A DNA stretch of 64,000 bases from Solanum dulcamara (Eukaryota > Streptophyta > Magnoliopsida > Solanales > Solanaceae). Made by a program: the position numbers and the translations under genes. The stretch's first letter is position 1, and each line of letters starts with the position of its first letter. Below, piece after piece: positions 47,217 through 59,569 of this stretch. Location: NCBI RefSeq assembly GCF_947179165.1, contig NC_077243.1:48438501-48502500 (forward strand). The letters run 5' to 3'. The notes beneath the pieces were generated by a model, which searched no databases, had not been told where the DNA came from, and was given only the letters and a program-made list of their open reading frames with translations.

Positions 47217-48779
47217 CATCCCTTATGGGGTCTCGTTTGACGTTTAAACGTCCCCATTTACATGCGATAGCATCAGTTGATTTTCTTTTACGCTTGTACT
47301 TCTTTTGTCCACTTCCCCTCTTTTAGGGTGTACCTATGTTATTCTCTGTATATCTTCAGCTATTTACATGCGAATGATTCTATTCCAACATAATTAACGG
47401 GCTGCACCATATCTACATCTTCTGTTAAATCATCCCCACGTTAGGTTGCCTTTCTAGGAAACCTTAGCATACCCGTAGAGTGCTTTAGTATTCGCAATGT
47501 ATCGTATAAAATCTCATCTAACAATTGATATTCGAGTAATATCCATAATGTAGCAGTACATTCAAAGCCATATTCCATTTATCCCAATCAGTAATTAGGG
47601 AGGGCTCATAATTGGTGCACATTCCCCACTCGAGTGTACTTATACTTTAATGACTCATGTTTCGAGCTTCGTTATTATACTAACTTCATTCCAGTGGATA
47701 CCACTAATCATTAGAGTGGAGTCACGTGTACACCATACTTCTTTACGCCTCCTGATCTTGCACCTTTGTCGTGTGCCTAAGGCTCATTTCTAATCCTGCT
47801 TTAAACCACATCAACTTCGTGGTAGTAGTGGCCTTGTCTTAATACTTTTTCATCGTACTATACCTCCAGTTCATAACTGTCTATGTCTCTTTTTGTTCGA
47901 TACTTATACTTAATTAATCGCATCTATCTCGAGTGCCTCTATTAGAACTTTTGTATTATTCCTTCAACTCATTTCCATTTTTGGTTGGGCGTAAGGAATT
48001 CCATATTACCCTTTATTTCCTTGCACTAGCCATCCTTTTCGTCATCATATAACCTTTATTCAAAACTTTCCTTATGGAACTTGATAAATCTTCCTTATTT
48101 GTTCCATAGCTTGCTTTTCTGTTCCACACCTATATTTACATTCCATTTACATGGACCACATCATACCTTCTAGTTAATTCCTTACTAAGTTTTGCTTATT
48201 CTAATAATGGTTTTTGTTATGTTCACCTGGTACCTTGTTCGCATTCAGACCCATAGTATAATACCGCTTGACTTTCTTCACGATTCTTACTATGGGTTAC
48301 TTACCTTTGTTAGCTAGTCTTGTCCTTAATGTCTCACAAGCTATCTTATTAACGCTTCATATCCGTCACAATTCTTTTCCCTTTGTACTCTTGTCTTACT
48401 GTTGTCTTAACCATACTATTACTTCCTTCAACTATCACCTGTCATAGTTTATCCCTATGTATCAATTTAGGCAATGCCTTACTATCTCATTTTATCTCAA
48501 TCTATCAGTCCTCTCTGAGTCATTTTATTTGGCTTATAGTTCCTTTCTAACTTATTCTACTATTCCAGTATCGTCCTCCTAGTTTCTATTGCCTTAACTC
48601 AGCAATTAACTTATTTCTCGTGGTCAGCCATACTTGTTTAATCAAATCTCATCATTGTTGCGAGGACAACCTTTCAAGACATACTATAGCCCTGTATCTC
48701 ATTCTCCTCTTATTTCTAGGAAAATTTGGGCAGAGTTTCCTCTGTATTTCTTACTATCTCAACACCTGCACGCAGAAAA
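47217..48779 (-). other. TE-B interior, unrecognised
   Basis: About 1.6 kb where gag, protease and reverse transcriptase would be expected. I find no gag domain, zinc knuckle or FxDD box in either strand. The composition is pyrimidine-rich on the plus strand. Confidence 0.55.
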
Positions 48780-48895
48780 TACCAACAATGCCTCACAGGG
48801 CACACATATATACATTCATATTGTATAACATCTCAGCCACACAGGGCACACATATATAGTCATATCATCTCATATCGCAGCCGCACAGGGCGCCC
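48780..48895 (-). repeat. Short tandem repeat, about 2.5 units of ~48 bp
   Basis: Units begin with CACACAGGGCACACATATATA and continue with a CATAT..ATCTCA..CAGC part. The third unit is partial (CGCACAGGGCGC). It lies in the untranslated leader of TE-B. Confidence 0.75.
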
Positions 48896-49294
48896 ATAAT
48901 TAACAGTATGGAAATGAACTTACCTATTATGTCCACTCGAGCTGCACCTGTTATACTTTCCTGTTTACCTTTCCTTTCACTTTTCAATTGTATCTGTCAA
49001 TCGCATTTCAATACCTTACCTGACATAGGGCTTTCGTGCCTTTGCTTACCTGTGTGCTTCGTAACATCCAATATTGTCAGTTACTTTCTTCTATCGGTGT
49101 TGTCTTCCTGCTAAAATCGCAGGTTAGTATGAGGAATTTCATTTCCTATAGCTCGGCTCTATCGCACGATCTTAGATATGATAGAAAGTAACATCCTAAA
49201 TATCCTGTAGCCTCCTGTCTATAGATGTGGTGCACAACACACCGATAAACAAGACTCTACTAGACACGGTCTGTAGACATTCCAAGGATGAACT

Positions 49295-49306
49295 GCTCTG
49301 ATACCA
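49295..49306 (-). other. TE-B primer-binding site
   Basis: The minus strand reads TGGTATCAGAGC, the perfect initiator-methionine tRNA complement used by many plant LTR elements. It is four bases from the 5' LTR. It fixes the element's orientation. Confidence 0.95.
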
Positions 49307-52117
49307 CTTCTGTCACGACCCAACCCTGTAGGCTGCAACTGGGGTCCGACCTGGACCCTCTTATGCGTATTTATCAACTACACTTAAGTTGAACCGTGTG
49401 TGATGTGATACTATATACAAAAATCCCAATAGTTTAAAACTTTTTTTTCATGTACATGTAGCCTCTTTCACTTGTATCATATCATGAAAGGGCACGCGAG
49501 CCGATAAGGCTGCTATAACAAAAACATTCACAACATATCGAAACTAACTCACAAACAACCCACATAAACATATGTCTACAGACCTCTAAGAATAGTAACA
49601 ACAACATATGGCGGGACAAGACCCCCGCCGTACCCCTGAATGTACAAATATATACATTAAGTGACCAGCATCAAAATTTAGGCTCCAGAACAGTGAAGCA
49701 CTTTCGACACAGCTGATAGGAACTCCTATGCTGATGGATCTCCAGAATAAATATCTGTACCTGCGGGCATGAAACGCAGCCCCTCGAAGAAAGGGGGTCA
49801 GTACGATATATGTACTGAGTATGTAAAGCATAACACATCGTAACTGAGATCATAACTGAAATAGGGATGCAGGGGACAAGTATAATAACTAAATGAATTA
49901 CTGTACCTGCACCTTAGGACACGTAAATCATACACATCATCATATGCTGTGCCCGGCCCTCTAGTGAACTCGGTGTTATAATCACTTCTTCATAATCACA
50001 TATCATCATATCATAATGCATTTCATTTCATCATATCATCGTATACGGTATCATACCATCGTATACGGTATCATCTTATCATGTATATCATCGTATCACA
50101 CCCGGTTCACTGCAGGGCTCAGGGTCACAATGTATTGCTTTAATCTCATATGCATGCCTACATAAAGTATCCGGCCCTTTAGTGAGGGACTCGGTGAATG
50201 GAGTGGTGTACGTCTATAGCGTACCATCATAATATACATATGTACTCGGCCCTCTAAGGAGGGACTCAGTGTTCCTTCCTTATTTCACCACATATACTCT
50301 CATATTACTGCCGGCCCGGGACTCGGTGAATAATCATATCGTCATAACATATAACATATATCACACCTCACGTACGGCATCGTCTCCTCGTGCGTGGAAC
50401 TATATACATCCGGCCCGAGATGCGGTGAAAGAAGTAGTAATACTGTGCATGATAACATATCCCGGTCCATCGTGGGACTCGAGGAAGGATGGGTTACAGT
50501 ATGTACGAGTAGAGTAGTGAGAAACCATATGCAACTAAGTTATTATCTAAGATTCGATGAAACAGTCAAGTGAACCGTCACCTGAAGACTGGGGGAGTAA
50601 TTATCCGAGGTATCCCTTTAGATGTCATTAGGGCTTACATCAGTTGGGGCCTCAAGAATCACAGACATGCATCCAGACAATGCCATATAGCTTATGCAAT
50701 CAGAAACATGGTTTATGCAATCAAGGACACAATTATGCAATCAGAGACACAGTTATGCAATCAGAGACAGAGTTACCTAGTCAAAGACTCAACTTATGCA
50801 ATCAGACGCATTTACCATTTCAGAGCCTTTAAATGGAGAGGAGCTGGTACTTCCACTTATTATTCATTATATAGCAGGCTCGAGAATAGTAGTTTGACTA
50901 CTTTCAGACTCTTAATGTTCAAGAGTGACTACAAGTCACGAGTTACAATCAGAGCTCATAAATGGAATTAGCTCTAAACCTATATCATATACCATTTAAC
51001 TCAAAATTAAGCCATTCCAAAGGAAAGAAGAAATAGGCTTTACATGTACTAGTTTTCATCACATAGAAGACTAAAAGGCAAGGACTCAGCTATTACAAAA
51101 GTTCTAATACCAAGAAGTAAACAAGTTCCTCAACTCATACTCAGGGCTTTACGAATGGATTGAATCCCAAATATCATATACATATCATTTATAACTTATA
51201 TCTAAGACATGCCAAAAGAAAAGAAGAATAGCTCTACATATCTCTTCCAAAAACACGCCAAAGAAAAGCTTCACATACCTTGTATGGACTTCTCTTAATC
51301 ACGTCCACATCGTTGTCCTCGAAACCTATTTAACATGGAAGTAATGTAAGTATTAACAACCTTGGACTTTTCAGAAACTTAGACTACCCACGAGTATTCA
51401 TAACATTCATCCCTTCGCTCGCTTTCTCGGCTAGTTCCTTAACTAGTTAGGATGTTAACGAAAATCGGGCATTACCTCCCCTATAATGCGCCCTATCCAA
51501 ATTCCCAACCATGTCCTTAGAACCTGCATCCAACCAACAATGCAACCAGCAGCCCATACATATACATATTACGACCAAAATTATACAATATAAACCCCCA
51601 ACAATTCACTCGAAACTAAGATACCAAAACTAGAGTTTTTAATCTTTCTTTCGCGAATTCTTTAATTACAAAGCGGAGGGTCATGTGGATGCAACCAGCA
51701 GCTCCCACACCTCATTTAGATAACTTTTAGACCCTGCAACACGCCACAACACAACCAGCAGCAGCCCCTACGCGTACAACACCTTATTTCGACAACAACT
51801 TAACTATAGCGATTCTAAATTCGTTTATTTCGAACGCCGAACTTTTCAAACCTTTTCCCCAACTTCCAGAAGGTACTAAGGTGTGTAATACACCATAATT
51901 TAATATTTTAAACTTCAAATTAGAGGGTAAGAACTTACCTTTCCCGAAATTGGCTAGAACTCGCCAAAATCGCGCCTCAGAAATATTTTCAGCGTGCTGT
52001 AACGTCGTGGCAACTTGCTGTCCGTTTTTTGCTGCACCAAATCCTAATTTTGTACTACTAATACTTCCATATCATCGTAGTATACGCTAATTAATTAATT
52101 TACGGAATGAAAACGGG

Positions 52118-52125
52118 ACTTACCT
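52118..52125 (-). promoter_or_regulatory. Candidate splice donor in the TE-B 5' LTR
   Basis: The minus strand reads AGGTAAGT, the plant 5' splice-site consensus, downstream of the predicted promoter. It is conserved at 44962-44969 and at 63494-63501 in the third LTR. A second site, AGGTAAGT at 51933-51940, has counterparts at 44777-44784 and 63307-63314 (AGGTAAGG). No acceptor has been identified. Confidence 0.45.
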
Positions 52126-52236
52126 ATTTTTCTCCCAAAGCCGTCGCAATTTTCTCTCCTTAGCTTTAGGGCTTTTTGTTCACGTTGCTGCTGGAAATTT
52201 TGATGAACAAGCTGAAGATTTTTGGATACATATCAA

Positions 52237-52440
52237 CTAATATAGGTGGTCCCAAGTGGTGACATGTGTCAGCCCCTAAGGATGACACGTGTCAAGCCAT
52301 GATTGGCCACTGTGTCATGCTGCCAATTAGGGGCTGCCACGTGGCAGCGGGGTCCACCTCCCCCAAGCAGCTGCATCACCTACTTGACCCTAAGTAGGTG
52401 CATCACCTTCTTGCTTGAGGTGATGCCACGTGTCGCTTCT
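52237..52440 (-). promoter_or_regulatory. Predicted TE-B promoter (5' LTR copy)
   Basis: This is the copy that would drive the element RNA. CACGTG cores remain near 52286, 52338 and 52427, and a CCTATATTAG TATA candidate lies at 52237-52246, all in minus-strand order G-boxes then TATA. Transcription would run leftward through the long R/U5 part of the LTR toward the primer site. Confidence 0.55.
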
Positions 52441-52792
52441 CCATTGGCTGCCACGCATCATCTTTTTCCCTTTCTCGCGGGTTCGTAATCTCGTCTTACT
52501 TTAAGAGCTCATGTAATCCGAACTACGTAAGTTTGGTATATCCTTAAGCAACTTAAGTGTATAAGACTCTTAACTTAGTGTCTTACGTAGGTAAATCGAG
52601 TCCTACGACTCATTTCTTAGCCTCCAACTCTTTCCGGATTCTTATGACTCTATCTCCAACCTCCCTTCTCGCGAGGTATCACAATCTTCTTTCCTTAGAG
52701 TTGTTTGATAGTGTCGTAGCTTGTCCGGCTCATATGACAGTGTCTAAGGAACTTAAGAAGACGTTCCGAGCTCAAGAGTGTGGTTTGTAACA

Positions 52793-53380
52793 ACTATTCA
52801 AGGCTTTGTATGGAAGATAATGTAGGTCTTCGGTTGGTTGGTTCAAAGCAGGGGATATTAGCTTGTTAGGTCTCGATTTGGTAATTGATGTTGTAGAGAA
52901 GGTGAGAGTCATTAGGGAAAGATTGAAGATAACTCAGAGTCGCCAAAAGTCCTATTTCTATACTAGGAGAAGTGATCTTGAGTTTAATGTGGATGACTGA
53001 GTATACTTGAAGGTTTCACCCATGAAGGGTGTATATCGGTTTGTTAAGAAGGGGAAATTGAGCCCTAGGTGTGTAGGGCCTTATAAAATCTGGAGATGTA
53101 TTGGCAATGTTGCTTATGAGTTGGAGTTGCCATTGGAAATGGCCATGGTTCATCCTGTGTTCCATATGTCTTTATTGAGGAAATGTGTGGGTGGCCCTAG
53201 TTCTATTCTACTTTCAAAAGTAGTGAATGTTGAAGAAAACATGACCTATAAAGAGGATTTGGTCAAAATTTTAGACCGACAAGTCAAGAGATTGAGAAAC
53301 AAGGAAGTTGCATCCATTACAGTCCTTTGGAGAAATCAACAAGTTGAAAGTGATATATGGTAAGCGGAAGAGGATATGAT
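52793..53380 (+). pseudogene. TE-D integrase end and chromodomain
   Basis: Continues the core broken at 42154 (FKALYGR), then the C-terminal region at 53007-53363. That region has the GPY/F motif line [31 protein letters not shown], and the chromodomain tail [28 protein letters not shown] stop ends it near 53360, and stops occur before 53007. Confidence 0.87.
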
Positions 53381-53650
53381 GAAGTGATACCCTCACCTCT
53401 TTCATTCTACTCAAGCCTACGGTACTAAGCTATTTACACTTGAATTGTTAAGATTCCTATGTTTCAGTTTTTCTAAGTCTTCATATGCATGCATGTTCAT
53501 GAAGTTGATTTTAAAGTCATATTTTATGTTAAGTATGAAAGTCTCATGGTTTATGCATGTGTATGTGTCATTGTATTATTGTTGTGTTGCTAGTCCTCAT
53601 TCCGTGTACTTTCTAGACTAGTTAAATCTCATTCGAGGATGAATATTTTC

Positions 53651-53663
53651 AAGGGGGAGATAT
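53651..53663 (+). other. TE-D polypurine tract
   Basis: AAGGGGGAGATAT immediately before the LTR start TGTCAGACCCCGG, the standard chromovirus layout. Confidence 0.9.
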
Positions 53664-55911
53664 TGTCAGACCCCGGAAGTTGGAAAGTCCTAAAATGAGG
53701 AATAAAGGATGAAAACCAAGAAAATACATAAAACCTGGCACTAGGTTATGACCACGAAGGCCATAACATGCCATGTACGCACCACGCCTCATGGTGAGCC
53801 ACCGTGATGTTCGTTCTAAAACCCATCCCTACAGTGAAGGGACCACGACAAGGGAACATGGACCGTGGTGAGAACCAAGGACCGTATTGCCATCCGTGGT
53901 GACCCCTCCACTAAGGCCTCAAAAAAATTTCTAAGGTAGGGACCACGATTAACCACCACGGTCCGTGTAGCTATTCATGGACAGTTGTGTGTTCTGTGGT
54001 GGTCCCTCCTACAAGCCCTCTTGCAGGACCTGCAACATATCCATGGTTCACGAATTATGATGCCCTTCACAGACCGTGAAGGTCTTCATGGAGGAAGTAT
54101 TGACACATTCCCTGCAAACCCTAAGATTTTCTCCTCTAAGTCAGTTATTACGAGACACCACCACGAGCCATGGTGATGATCATGGACCATGATGGGTCCT
54201 CCGTGCAGTTGAGTCCAGTCAGTTTTAAGAAGGGTATTTTAGTCTTTTCTTGTGTTTTATCAGCAAAGTAAGGTTATTTTGGGGATTGAATCTAACCTAT
54301 CTAAATAACCCTAAGACTTTACCAACTTATTCATTCTCACTCAAAGTTCTAAGATTCAAAACCCTATCCTCTCAAGTCCCTCTCAAGTCGCTCTCAAGGT
54401 TTCTCCAAAAGGGTTCCATCTTCTAAGCTAGGGTTTCATTCCAAGATCTTCAAGTCTCCATTTTCAAAGCTTGCATTAGGTATTTATTTTCCTAAGGTAT
54501 GTGGGTCTCATTCATGTGCTCTTCCATCCATGGAGCCCAAGTATTTTTCTAAACCTAATAGCTCATTTCAAATTTTGGATTTTATGGGTTTCCATATCAT
54601 GATTTCCAAATGCATATATTATTGAATATTTGAAGTATATTCACCTATCTTAGCTTACATTGTTCCTTAATTGCATGAAATTGATGACTTCTATCAAAGG
54701 TCCTTATATGAAGGCATGAAAGGGTTTTTTATGTGAATTGGTGGATTGTTTCAAGTATGTTTTAAATTGATGCAGCCCATTACTCTCATGCATGCTAGTA
54801 TTGATGTAAATGATTTGAAGTTGAATTGGCTAAACCCATCATATTTTACCATTACTTTTAAAGAATGTCGAATTGATTCAAAGGGGTTCTAACCCAATGT
54901 TTACAAAGGTTTATTTACTACGAAATTGAAGGCTTTTAAATAATGATTGAGTGATGATGAAAGGTCTTGTTAGATAAAGAATGGATTATGTGTGATAAGA
55001 ATAATTCTCACATTTGAATCATCAAGTTTTAATGAACTATTCTATTGAATGATATTTTGATTATCTAAAGCTATATAAGTTATTATGTTCTTATGTTATA
55101 TGAACTATTCTGTGGGATTTGACATAGCACATAATGGGTCATAGAGGTGGGATTCGGCAAGGGAATCCTAGTAGCAACCCCTTGTCTCATTAAGTTTGTA
55201 CCAACATAAGAGGCGTGTTAGGCTTAGGCTAGTTGATCCACAATTATCCCTACATGTTAAAGAAATGAATGAATGAAGTTGAGAGACTTCTACCCCAGCA
55301 AGTAGTCTCCCTGTGCCAATGTCAGGGGTATGTTGGATTCTATGTAATAGCTCGTATGGTCTTAAATGTTAGTTGTAGTCATCTTCCCACAAATGAACGT
55401 TTCAAATATTATTCATGATTGAGTGCTCATGCATGCATCTACTCATGTACTTTACCTCATAATTCTTTAACATTTTCATTAAATTGCATGCCTACATACT
55501 TAGTTTATTCAAAGTAATAACTCATATTCTTTTGCCTACCAGCGTTGCTCTATATTCACCTCCATGTGGCTAGTTAAGTTCGTTGAATCCTACTATTTTA
55601 GTGAGTTCCCATGTTTCAAGAACGACATTCCTCTCCTTTTTCTAGCTAATGAGGGTGAGATAGGGACATGTTTTAGCCTCCGCCAAGTCTTTTAGTAGAG
55701 CTATGTTTGGACATAAGTGTATGACGTTCTAAGTTTGACATTGACTCTTATTCTATGATGTTTCCCTTAGTCATGTTTCCCTCCTTACTTCCGCTTGTTA
55801 TGAATGTTATTACTTATGAAAAGAAAAATAAATGCTAAGAGGCTTGGGTAAGGTACCTCCGAGTGTCTCATTCATTGTATCGCATCTAGGCCCTACACGT
55901 AGGTCATAGCA
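53664..55911 (+). repeat. TE-D 3' LTR
   Basis: 2248 bp, beginning TGTCAGACCCC and ending CATAGCA. Its first part aligns to 39593-40985. The palindrome-rich stretch is at 53740-54200 (motifs such as CCACGGTCCGTG). The later part shares tracks with the solo LTR at 25856-27891. The frame at 53985-54176 is inside the palindrome stretch. Confidence 0.88.
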
Positions 55912-55916
55912 AATTT

Positions 55917-56449
55917 ATGAATTCTACACAAATTCTTACTCTTTTACTTATAATTATGGGTAGATAAGCTCACAACTAGGGTGTTGGGAACTATGATAAT
56001 ATAACGAAGTAGGCAAATATGTAGGGTGATTTTCATTAAGTGTTTTGCATGTATTGTGATTTTCTTCGTCTAAAAGTCTTTCTTGATGAGTGCACACATT
56101 AGGAACCTGCCTATATACATTGCTTGCCCGGGAAGGAGGTAGTGATTAGGAAAAGATTATCACAACAGTAGTTTGGAAGAACAAAACTTCGTCTAAGTTA
56201 ATTGAGCCCGGGAGAGGATAGTACTCTGAGATCCAAAATGAGGGTTAGTACATCATATATTCTGAGACTGGGATGGTATGAATGAACTGCACTTAAGAAG
56301 GATTGGGAGATGAATTAGATGTTACATAACTTGATAGAATGCATTGAAACATTACCACTAACACAATTAGTCTGCTGAGTTAAACGTCATGGGGAACACA
56401 ATCCTAGCAAAATTCTCATATTGTTCACAACCTAATCATTAGTTACTTC
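55917..56449. other. Unassigned sequence between TE-D and a family-E piece
   Basis: Mixed-composition sequence with 'gcccgggaa' and 'gcccgggaga' tracks (56127, 56208) and no coding signature. I do not recognise it. It could be part of the older sequence into which TE-D inserted. Confidence 0.4.
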
Positions 56450-57302
56450 GGGCGAGCATCTGGGTCCCAGTCCTGATCTTGACCCCTAAGGCACCTCTAG
56501 TTCGTTGACTCTTAGAAATTCTGGTTTGCAAAATGAAACAGTTCTTCGGTTCCTGACCTTGCAGATTTTTGGTTCCCTGCCTTGGTAGTTATAGCTATTC
56601 TGTGTACTCAGCGAGCTTATGGGGGTTCATCCGGGGTTTTATTTAAATTGCGCACGAGTGTCCCTACTGGGTTTATGGGGGCCTAGTTGGGTATAGTTAG
56701 ATGTAGCTCTCGTAGATAGTACTCTTTTCACTTGTAATGCTTATGTTGACTCTTATTTAGGCTTATTCCTCTTTTTCATATTTTTTTTACCTTTTCTGCT
56801 CAGTCGGCCTATGATGCCTACTGAGTACCTATTGTCTTGGTACTCATACTACACTCTGCATCTACTTTCGTGATGCAGGATTGAGCACCAACTACCATCA
56901 CAAATAGATCGAGCCTGTTGTAGTCAGATTCAGAGATAGGGTGAGCATTTGACGTTTCTGGATCACTTCTGTCTCCTCCGATATGGATGGCCCATCTTTT
57001 GCCTTTTAAGATTAGCCAGTTGTTGTATATATATGTTTGGTCCACTTTCGGGACTTGTACTCATCTTTTATTTTATAGCATCTCTGTACTTGTGACTTCC
57101 AGGTTTTAGGAACGATCTTTAGTTATTTATATCATATTTTGGTTTACTTCCGCTTATTTTTTCTCCTTATCTTTATAATTTGCCACACTTGTTTAGTTTT
57201 CGTCCTCAAACCCATTACTTGACGTTCCATATTTACGGGTTGGCTTACCTACTGGTGGGTTATAGTAGGTGTCATCATAACTCGAGGAATCGGATCGTGA
57301 CA
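56450..57302 (+). repeat. Truncated family-E LTR
   Basis: Aligns to 22271-23131, the right end of family-E copy 1, and ends GGATCGTGACA. It begins at what would be the last unit of the GGTACC tandem array, so the left three quarters are missing. The minus-strand frame at 56818-57045 has a counterpart at 22615-22797 only because of this shared ancestry. Confidence 0.83.
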
Positions 57303-58615
57303 TTTACTCCTTAATAACTGAATTGTGTTATTCCTTTGAAATCTTGTTGCTTCATAAGTCATTTTCTAGCAATGTGTGTTGTAGTATTTATTTAATAAGA
57401 CATCCAAAGAATATTATTATATATATTTGAATAATCTATTCTTTGTAGCATTTTAAAGTCATAACTTATTAAAGTATATTTCATTGTTTGTGCGCCACTC
57501 ATTTTAAAGCCATAATTTGTTAAAATTATTTGTGTACCAATTATGTTATAGTATGTCATCACCTAGTGCAAATTTTCTAATCCTTATTTCTCTCTCCTTA
57601 TATTTCATGTACACCTTTGGGATCTAGAGTTCTACTTTGGAACTCATTTTTGGCCCAAAAAATAGAGCCAATAACTATTAGGATCGTCAGAGCTCGGAGC
57701 CCTTTAAATTAAGATTCAACATTTCTTGGCCTTTCTCGTTACTATTTTGATTATATCTTTTTTGATATATTAATTTTTTTTACATACATGTTTACATATA
57801 TGTGAATGTTAATACTAATTTCTCCCCTTTTTTGAGACCTTTTTGTATATGGGCTAATATCATTTGTCAATTATTTTTAGATGTGTTAGAAACTAGTTTA
57901 AAGGCTAAGAAAATTAGATTTATTTTTAAGAATAGATATGGCCTTGCACCATATTTTTGTAAAACAACATAATTATATAATGAATCCCAATAGTTAGGCC
58001 ATCTTAGATTCTTTTAATAAATTCCCTTATAAAATAATTTGTTATTAATATTTTGTCCATTTAAATCTTAAAAAGAAAAAAAATATATAATTTGTTATTA
58101 TTTCCATTTTATGGCCTAGATGTCATACTAGTTTCCGTAATATATTATTTCAAGATTTCATATTCATAACAGGTTTAAAATGCAAGGTATATACATATAT
58201 ATGTCATACATACAAGGTATTATTTTATTTTTACACTAATTTTTACTATACTTGATGTATTACTTTGTTATACATAACATATTTTTATATATCTACTACC
58301 CCTTTTATCAATGCTATTTTCATTCTTTCTGTAAACTCTCACACTTTAATACACACATTATTTCACTACATATATATCTATTATCATTTTGTCCGTACAC
58401 GTAAATAAAATAATAACATCTTATAAGCTTCAAACAACATATATATGCATGTTTTATTTTATAGTAAATATATGTGAGACCATAAACTTTACATAATATT
58501 TTAACACTTTTATACTATTTTTAGTTATGAAAACTCCATTTTATCTATTATTTTCTCGAATTATATTTACTATACAATGCACATGTGACTATATTTGACA
58601 CCCATCTATTGTCTT

Positions 58616-58646
<31 letters not shown>

Positions 58647-59187
58647 TTTTACATCTTAATTCTAGATAATAAAGTAACAAATCCTCATGTCCTTCTAACT
58701 CAATATTTATAGAGATATTATAATTTTTTTTACATATGGCAAACATATATTTATTACAAATATATTATTATTAATTTTATTTATTTGTTTATTATTTGTT
58801 TTTTATTATATACGTATATATGACATACCTTGTATTTTCAACATTTTCTCAAAACTAATGAAAACTTTTCTTGTTAATATTTCTAAAGCGAAAAAAATGA
58901 ATAAATATCCCTAAATTATTTTTCTAAAACTAAATTTAAGGACTATCTTTGGATAGGCTCTGAGGGAGGCTTAACACCTTCCCCTCGAGTAACCAAAACC
59001 CTTACCTAAAATCGTACCGATTTTGCAAATTAAAATAGTGTTTACATTTACATTTTTTTAAAAAAATGATTTTTCTAATATATTCCTTAAAATTAGGTGG
59101 CCACTCTAAACAATTTTCAAAATCAGAGGCATAGCCATTTTATGTTGCAAACTATTTCGACCAGTTCGAAAATATGGTGTGATAGCT
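57303..59187 (+). repeat. Probable LTR of an Ogre/Tat-like element
   Basis: Very AT-rich sequence without genes, ending directly at a primer-site candidate (59188). Position and composition suggest the 5' LTR, but no second copy is in the window and the left end is not defined. It contains a TTTA microsatellite at 58616-58650. Confidence 0.5.
58616..58650. repeat. (TTAT)n microsatellite
   Basis: About nine perfect tetranucleotide units in a row. Confidence 0.95.
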
Positions 59188-59205
59188 TGGAGACTCTGCT
59201 GGGGA
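59188..59205 (+). other. Candidate primer-binding site, tRNA-Arg type
   Basis: TGGAGACTCTGCTGGGGA, close to the TGGCGACTC..CTGGGGA site I associate with Ogre/Tat elements. It lies 0.4 kb upstream of the DUF7745-type ORF. Confidence 0.6.
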
Positions 59206-59569
59206 AACCCCATGTACTTAGCACTTTAGATTTTAACCTTAGTAAAATTTAGTTTTATAATTAAGGGATATTTATTTATTATTTGTCTGTTATTTACTTT
59301 AATTATTTAATTATGTTTTGTTATATTACTCTTCATTTGAAAGGACACAAGCTTTTCTTATACTATCTCTTGCACTTTATATCGAGTCCTTGGCCGTATA
59401 CAATACACACACTGGTTCACGCGGGGAGTGTCTCACACTCCCCCAAACCTTATTTTGGATTCCTTAGTTTTAGAGTTGGTGCAATAAGATTAGTGTGCCT
59501 TCTCACAAATATTCAGTCCCACTCTTGAACATCTAGGAAAAATCTTACTCTAGATAGAAGATCATGATG

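Larger units (their letters stand above)
42155..52792 (-). mobile_element. TE-B: young, non-autonomous Ty3/gypsy element
   Basis: A 10,638-bp element on the minus strand. It has LTRs of 3482 bp each (5' LTR 49311-52792, 3' LTR 42155-45636), a primer site at 49295-49306 and a polypurine tract at 45637-45650. The flanks are ACTGT (42150-42154) and ACTAT (52793-52797), a target duplication with one change. I count about 70 differences between the LTRs, near 2%. The 3674-bp interior has no intact gag or pol, only integrase and chromodomain remnants and a 5S-rRNA-derived segment. It interrupts the TE-D integrase gene. Confidence 0.93.
49311..52792 (-). repeat. TE-B 5' LTR
   Basis: 3482 bp, the same length as the 3' LTR with only substitutions seen by eye. 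It carries the same modules: hairpin units at 49952-50486, the 21-bp array at 50694-50811, splice-donor motifs at 51933-51940 and 52118-52125, and a G-box region near 52260-52435, where the box equivalent to 45107 has become CATGTG. Confidence 0.95.
39593..55911 (+). mobile_element. TE-D: truncated chromovirus, split by TE-B
   Basis: A plus-strand element with a partial 5' LTR (39593-40985), a pol piece (40986-42154 and 52793-53380), a polypurine tract (53651-53663) and a full 3' LTR (53664-55911). The flanks GATTT and AATTT agree in four of five bases. The end of the 5' LTR, primer site, gag, protease and most of reverse transcriptase are missing as one deletion with its junction near 40985. 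TE-B occupies 42155-52792. Confidence 0.85.

Noticed and set aside
49215..49310. tRNA-like sequence near the TE-B LTR
   Set aside because: Only the 12-base primer-site complement matches a tRNA; no cloverleaf arms can be drawn around it.
59283..59528. 81-codon plus-strand frame after the Ogre-like primer site
   Set aside because: No family signature, and the likely ORF1 frame starts later; treated as leader.
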